Source of the DNA: JBBDSH01 sp040905045
GTDB lineage: Bacteria; Pseudomonadota; Gammaproteobacteria; Eutrophobiales; Eutrophobiaceae
NCBI GenBank assembly: GCA_040905045.1
Contig: JBBDSH010000051.1
Location: forward strand, 1-6,523
DNA length: 6,523 nt
Direction of reading: 5' to 3'
The translations under genes were made by a program, and so were the position numbers. Shown here in pieces: positions 5,456-6,523 of the stretch (positions are counted from its first letter, which is position 1; the number at the start of each line of letters is the position of its first letter). The notes beneath the pieces are model-generated. The model was not told the origin of the DNA. It did no database searches and worked only from the letters and a program-made list of their open reading frames with translations.

Positions 5456-6523
5456 TTAATTTTCAAAGTGCCTGGCAATGACTTCAGCAACACACGCCGT
5501 CAGCTTCTTCGCCGTCGGAATATGCAAAAACTCATTCGGCCCGTGGGCATTGGAATGCGGCCCCAGCACGCCGGTGATCAAAAACTGCGCCCTGGGAAAC
5601 TTCTCCCCCAGCATGCCCATGAAGGGAATGGAACCGCCTTCGCCCATGTACATGGCCGGTTTGCCGAAATGGTTTTCCGAGGCCGTATTGATCGCCTCGC
5701 CCAGCCACTCCTCCAGCTCCGGCGCGTGCCAGCCACCGGCGTTCCAGTCCGGCGAGAAACTTACCTCGGCGCCGTAGGGCGGATCACTTTCCAGCAACTC
5801 TTTCAGTCTCTTCGAGGCCCGGTTGGCGTCACAGGTGGGCGGCAAACGCAGGGAGATCTTCACCGACGTCTCCGCCCGTAAAACGTTGCCGGCATCCTCG
5901 ATGGCCGGCAGGCCGCCGGCGCCGGTTACCGCCAGGGCCGGGCGCCAGGTGCGGTTCAGGATCAGTTCTTTCGGGTCTTCCAACGCCGGGCGCATGGTGC
6001 CGATAAAGGGAAACTTGCTCCACACCGCATCGCCCAGCACCTCGGCAGCCAGTTCCGCCTGCTGCAACCGCGTTTCCGGAATATCCACATTGAATTCCCG
6101 CGCGCCGACCCTGCCGTTGGCGGGATCCTCGATGCGGTTCAGTAATTGCCGCAGGATACGGAAGCTGGACGGCACGACCCCGCCGGCATCGCCCGAATGC
6201 ACGCCCTCGGTCAGCACCTTGATATTCAATTCGCCGCCGATCAGCCCGCGCAAGGACGTGGTACACCAGAGTTGATCGTAATTGCCGCAACCGGAATCCA
6301 GGCAGATCACCAGTTCCGGATCGCCGATGCGATCGGCCAGTTCATCAATATAAAAGGGCAGGTCGTAACTGCCGCTCTCCTCGCAGGCCTCGATGATGAC
6401 CACGCAGCGGGCGTGGGGAGTGTTCTGTTCCTGTAAGGCTTTTATGGCAATGAGCGAAGCGAAGGTGGCGTAGCCGTCGTCGGCCCCGCCGCGCCCGTAT
6501 AATTTGTCGCCCTCCATCACCGG
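5456..6523 (-). CDS. M20-family metallopeptidase, N-terminus outside the window
   Basis: 355 C-terminal residues are present. The frame is open through the window edge, where it reads Pro-Val-Met-Glu, so no start lies here. The M20 zinc-site motifs are clear: LYGRGGADD (8-16, metal-bridging Asp), EACEESGS (45-52, catalytic and metal Glu pair 48-49), CLDSG (Asp 76), EGVHSGDAGG (106-115, His of the dimerisation/lid domain), GEGGSIP (294-300), and NAHGPNE (325-331, metal His). The order fits the dipeptidase/carnosinase-like branch of di-zinc peptidases, which cleave short peptides or related amide bonds. The HxD motif and roughly the first 100 residues are missing. Exact substrate cannot be told. 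A diverged relic of the same 3' end lies 159 bp further downstream. No frameshift or lost catalytic residue is visible. The gene is unlikely to share a transcript with the ABC operon, given the 900-bp repeat-filled gap. Confidence 0.9.
   Translation of the reverse strand, partial: PVMEGDKLYGRGGADDGYATFASLIAIKALQEQNTPHARCVVIIEACEESGSYDLPFYIDELADRIGDPELVICLDSGCGNYDQLWCTTSLRGLIGGELNIKVLTEGVHSGDAGGVVPSSFRILRQLLNRIEDPANGRVGAREFNVDIPETRLQQAELAAEVLGDAVWSKFPFIGTMRPALEDPKELILNRTWRPALAVTGAGGLPAIEDAGNVLRAETSVKISLRLPPTCDANRASKRLKELLESDPPYGAEVSFSPDWNAGGWHAPELEEWLGEAINTASENHFGKPAMYMGEGGSIPFMGMLGEKFPRAQFLITGVLGPHSNAHGPNEFLHIPTAKKLTACVAEVIARHFEN

Noticed and set aside
4757..5459. Three small plus-strand ORFs (4757-4951, 4941-5141, 5244-5459) sharing a nearly identical peptide
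   Set aside because: The shared peptide is only the translation of the 143-bp repeat, and the frames run through REP elements and the M20 relic. No ribosome binding sites or protein-like composition support them.
6515..6520. Start of the M20 peptidase at the GTG/ATG close to the window edge
   Set aside because: These codons fall just before the GRGGADD metal motif. The N-terminal HxD-containing part of the catalytic domain must lie upstream, outside the window.

Overview
The window looks like chromosomal DNA from a GC-rich, free-living proteobacterium. A gammaproteobacterium of the Chromatiales/Ectothiorhodospiraceae type is my best guess, based on the gene set and the style of the short palindromic intergenic repeats; no marker gene confirms it. 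All real genes lie on the minus strand, so biological order runs from high to low coordinates.

Right part (about 5456-6523): the C-terminal three quarters of an M20-family metallopeptidase. Its N-terminus lies beyond the window edge.

Middle (about 4559-5455): roughly 900 bp without an intact gene, but densely filled. It holds two identical 143-bp direct repeats, two REP-like palindromes with a GTAG foot, other hairpins, an interrupted CTCTGTG/CACAGAG motif, and a 22-codon relic of the 3' end of a second M20-peptidase gene. The relic is the most unexpected item: it aligns with the tail of the intact neighbour, and in both the stop codon is followed directly by CCACAG.

Left part (149-4558): a tightly coupled four-gene operon. 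It encodes an ABC ATPase (GldA-like), an ABC-2 permease (GldF-like), a GldG-family protein with a large extracytoplasmic region, and a membrane-anchored DUF4340 protein. Adjacent genes overlap by 4, 1 (or a 5-nt gap) and 1 nt. The ATPase should power the six-helix permease. GldG and DUF4340 probably form a periplasmic assembly on it. The homologous Gld proteins are needed for gliding in Bacteroidetes, but the substrate and role in non-gliding proteobacteria are not established.

Left edge (1-148): the downstream flank of the operon. It carries a degenerate 7-nt repeat just after the last stop codon and, at the extreme left, a fragment of the same repeat family found upstream of the operon, in the same orientation. 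The operon is therefore bracketed by directly oriented copies of one repeat family. I see no tRNA, rRNA, CRISPR array, transposase gene or convincing intrinsic terminator.
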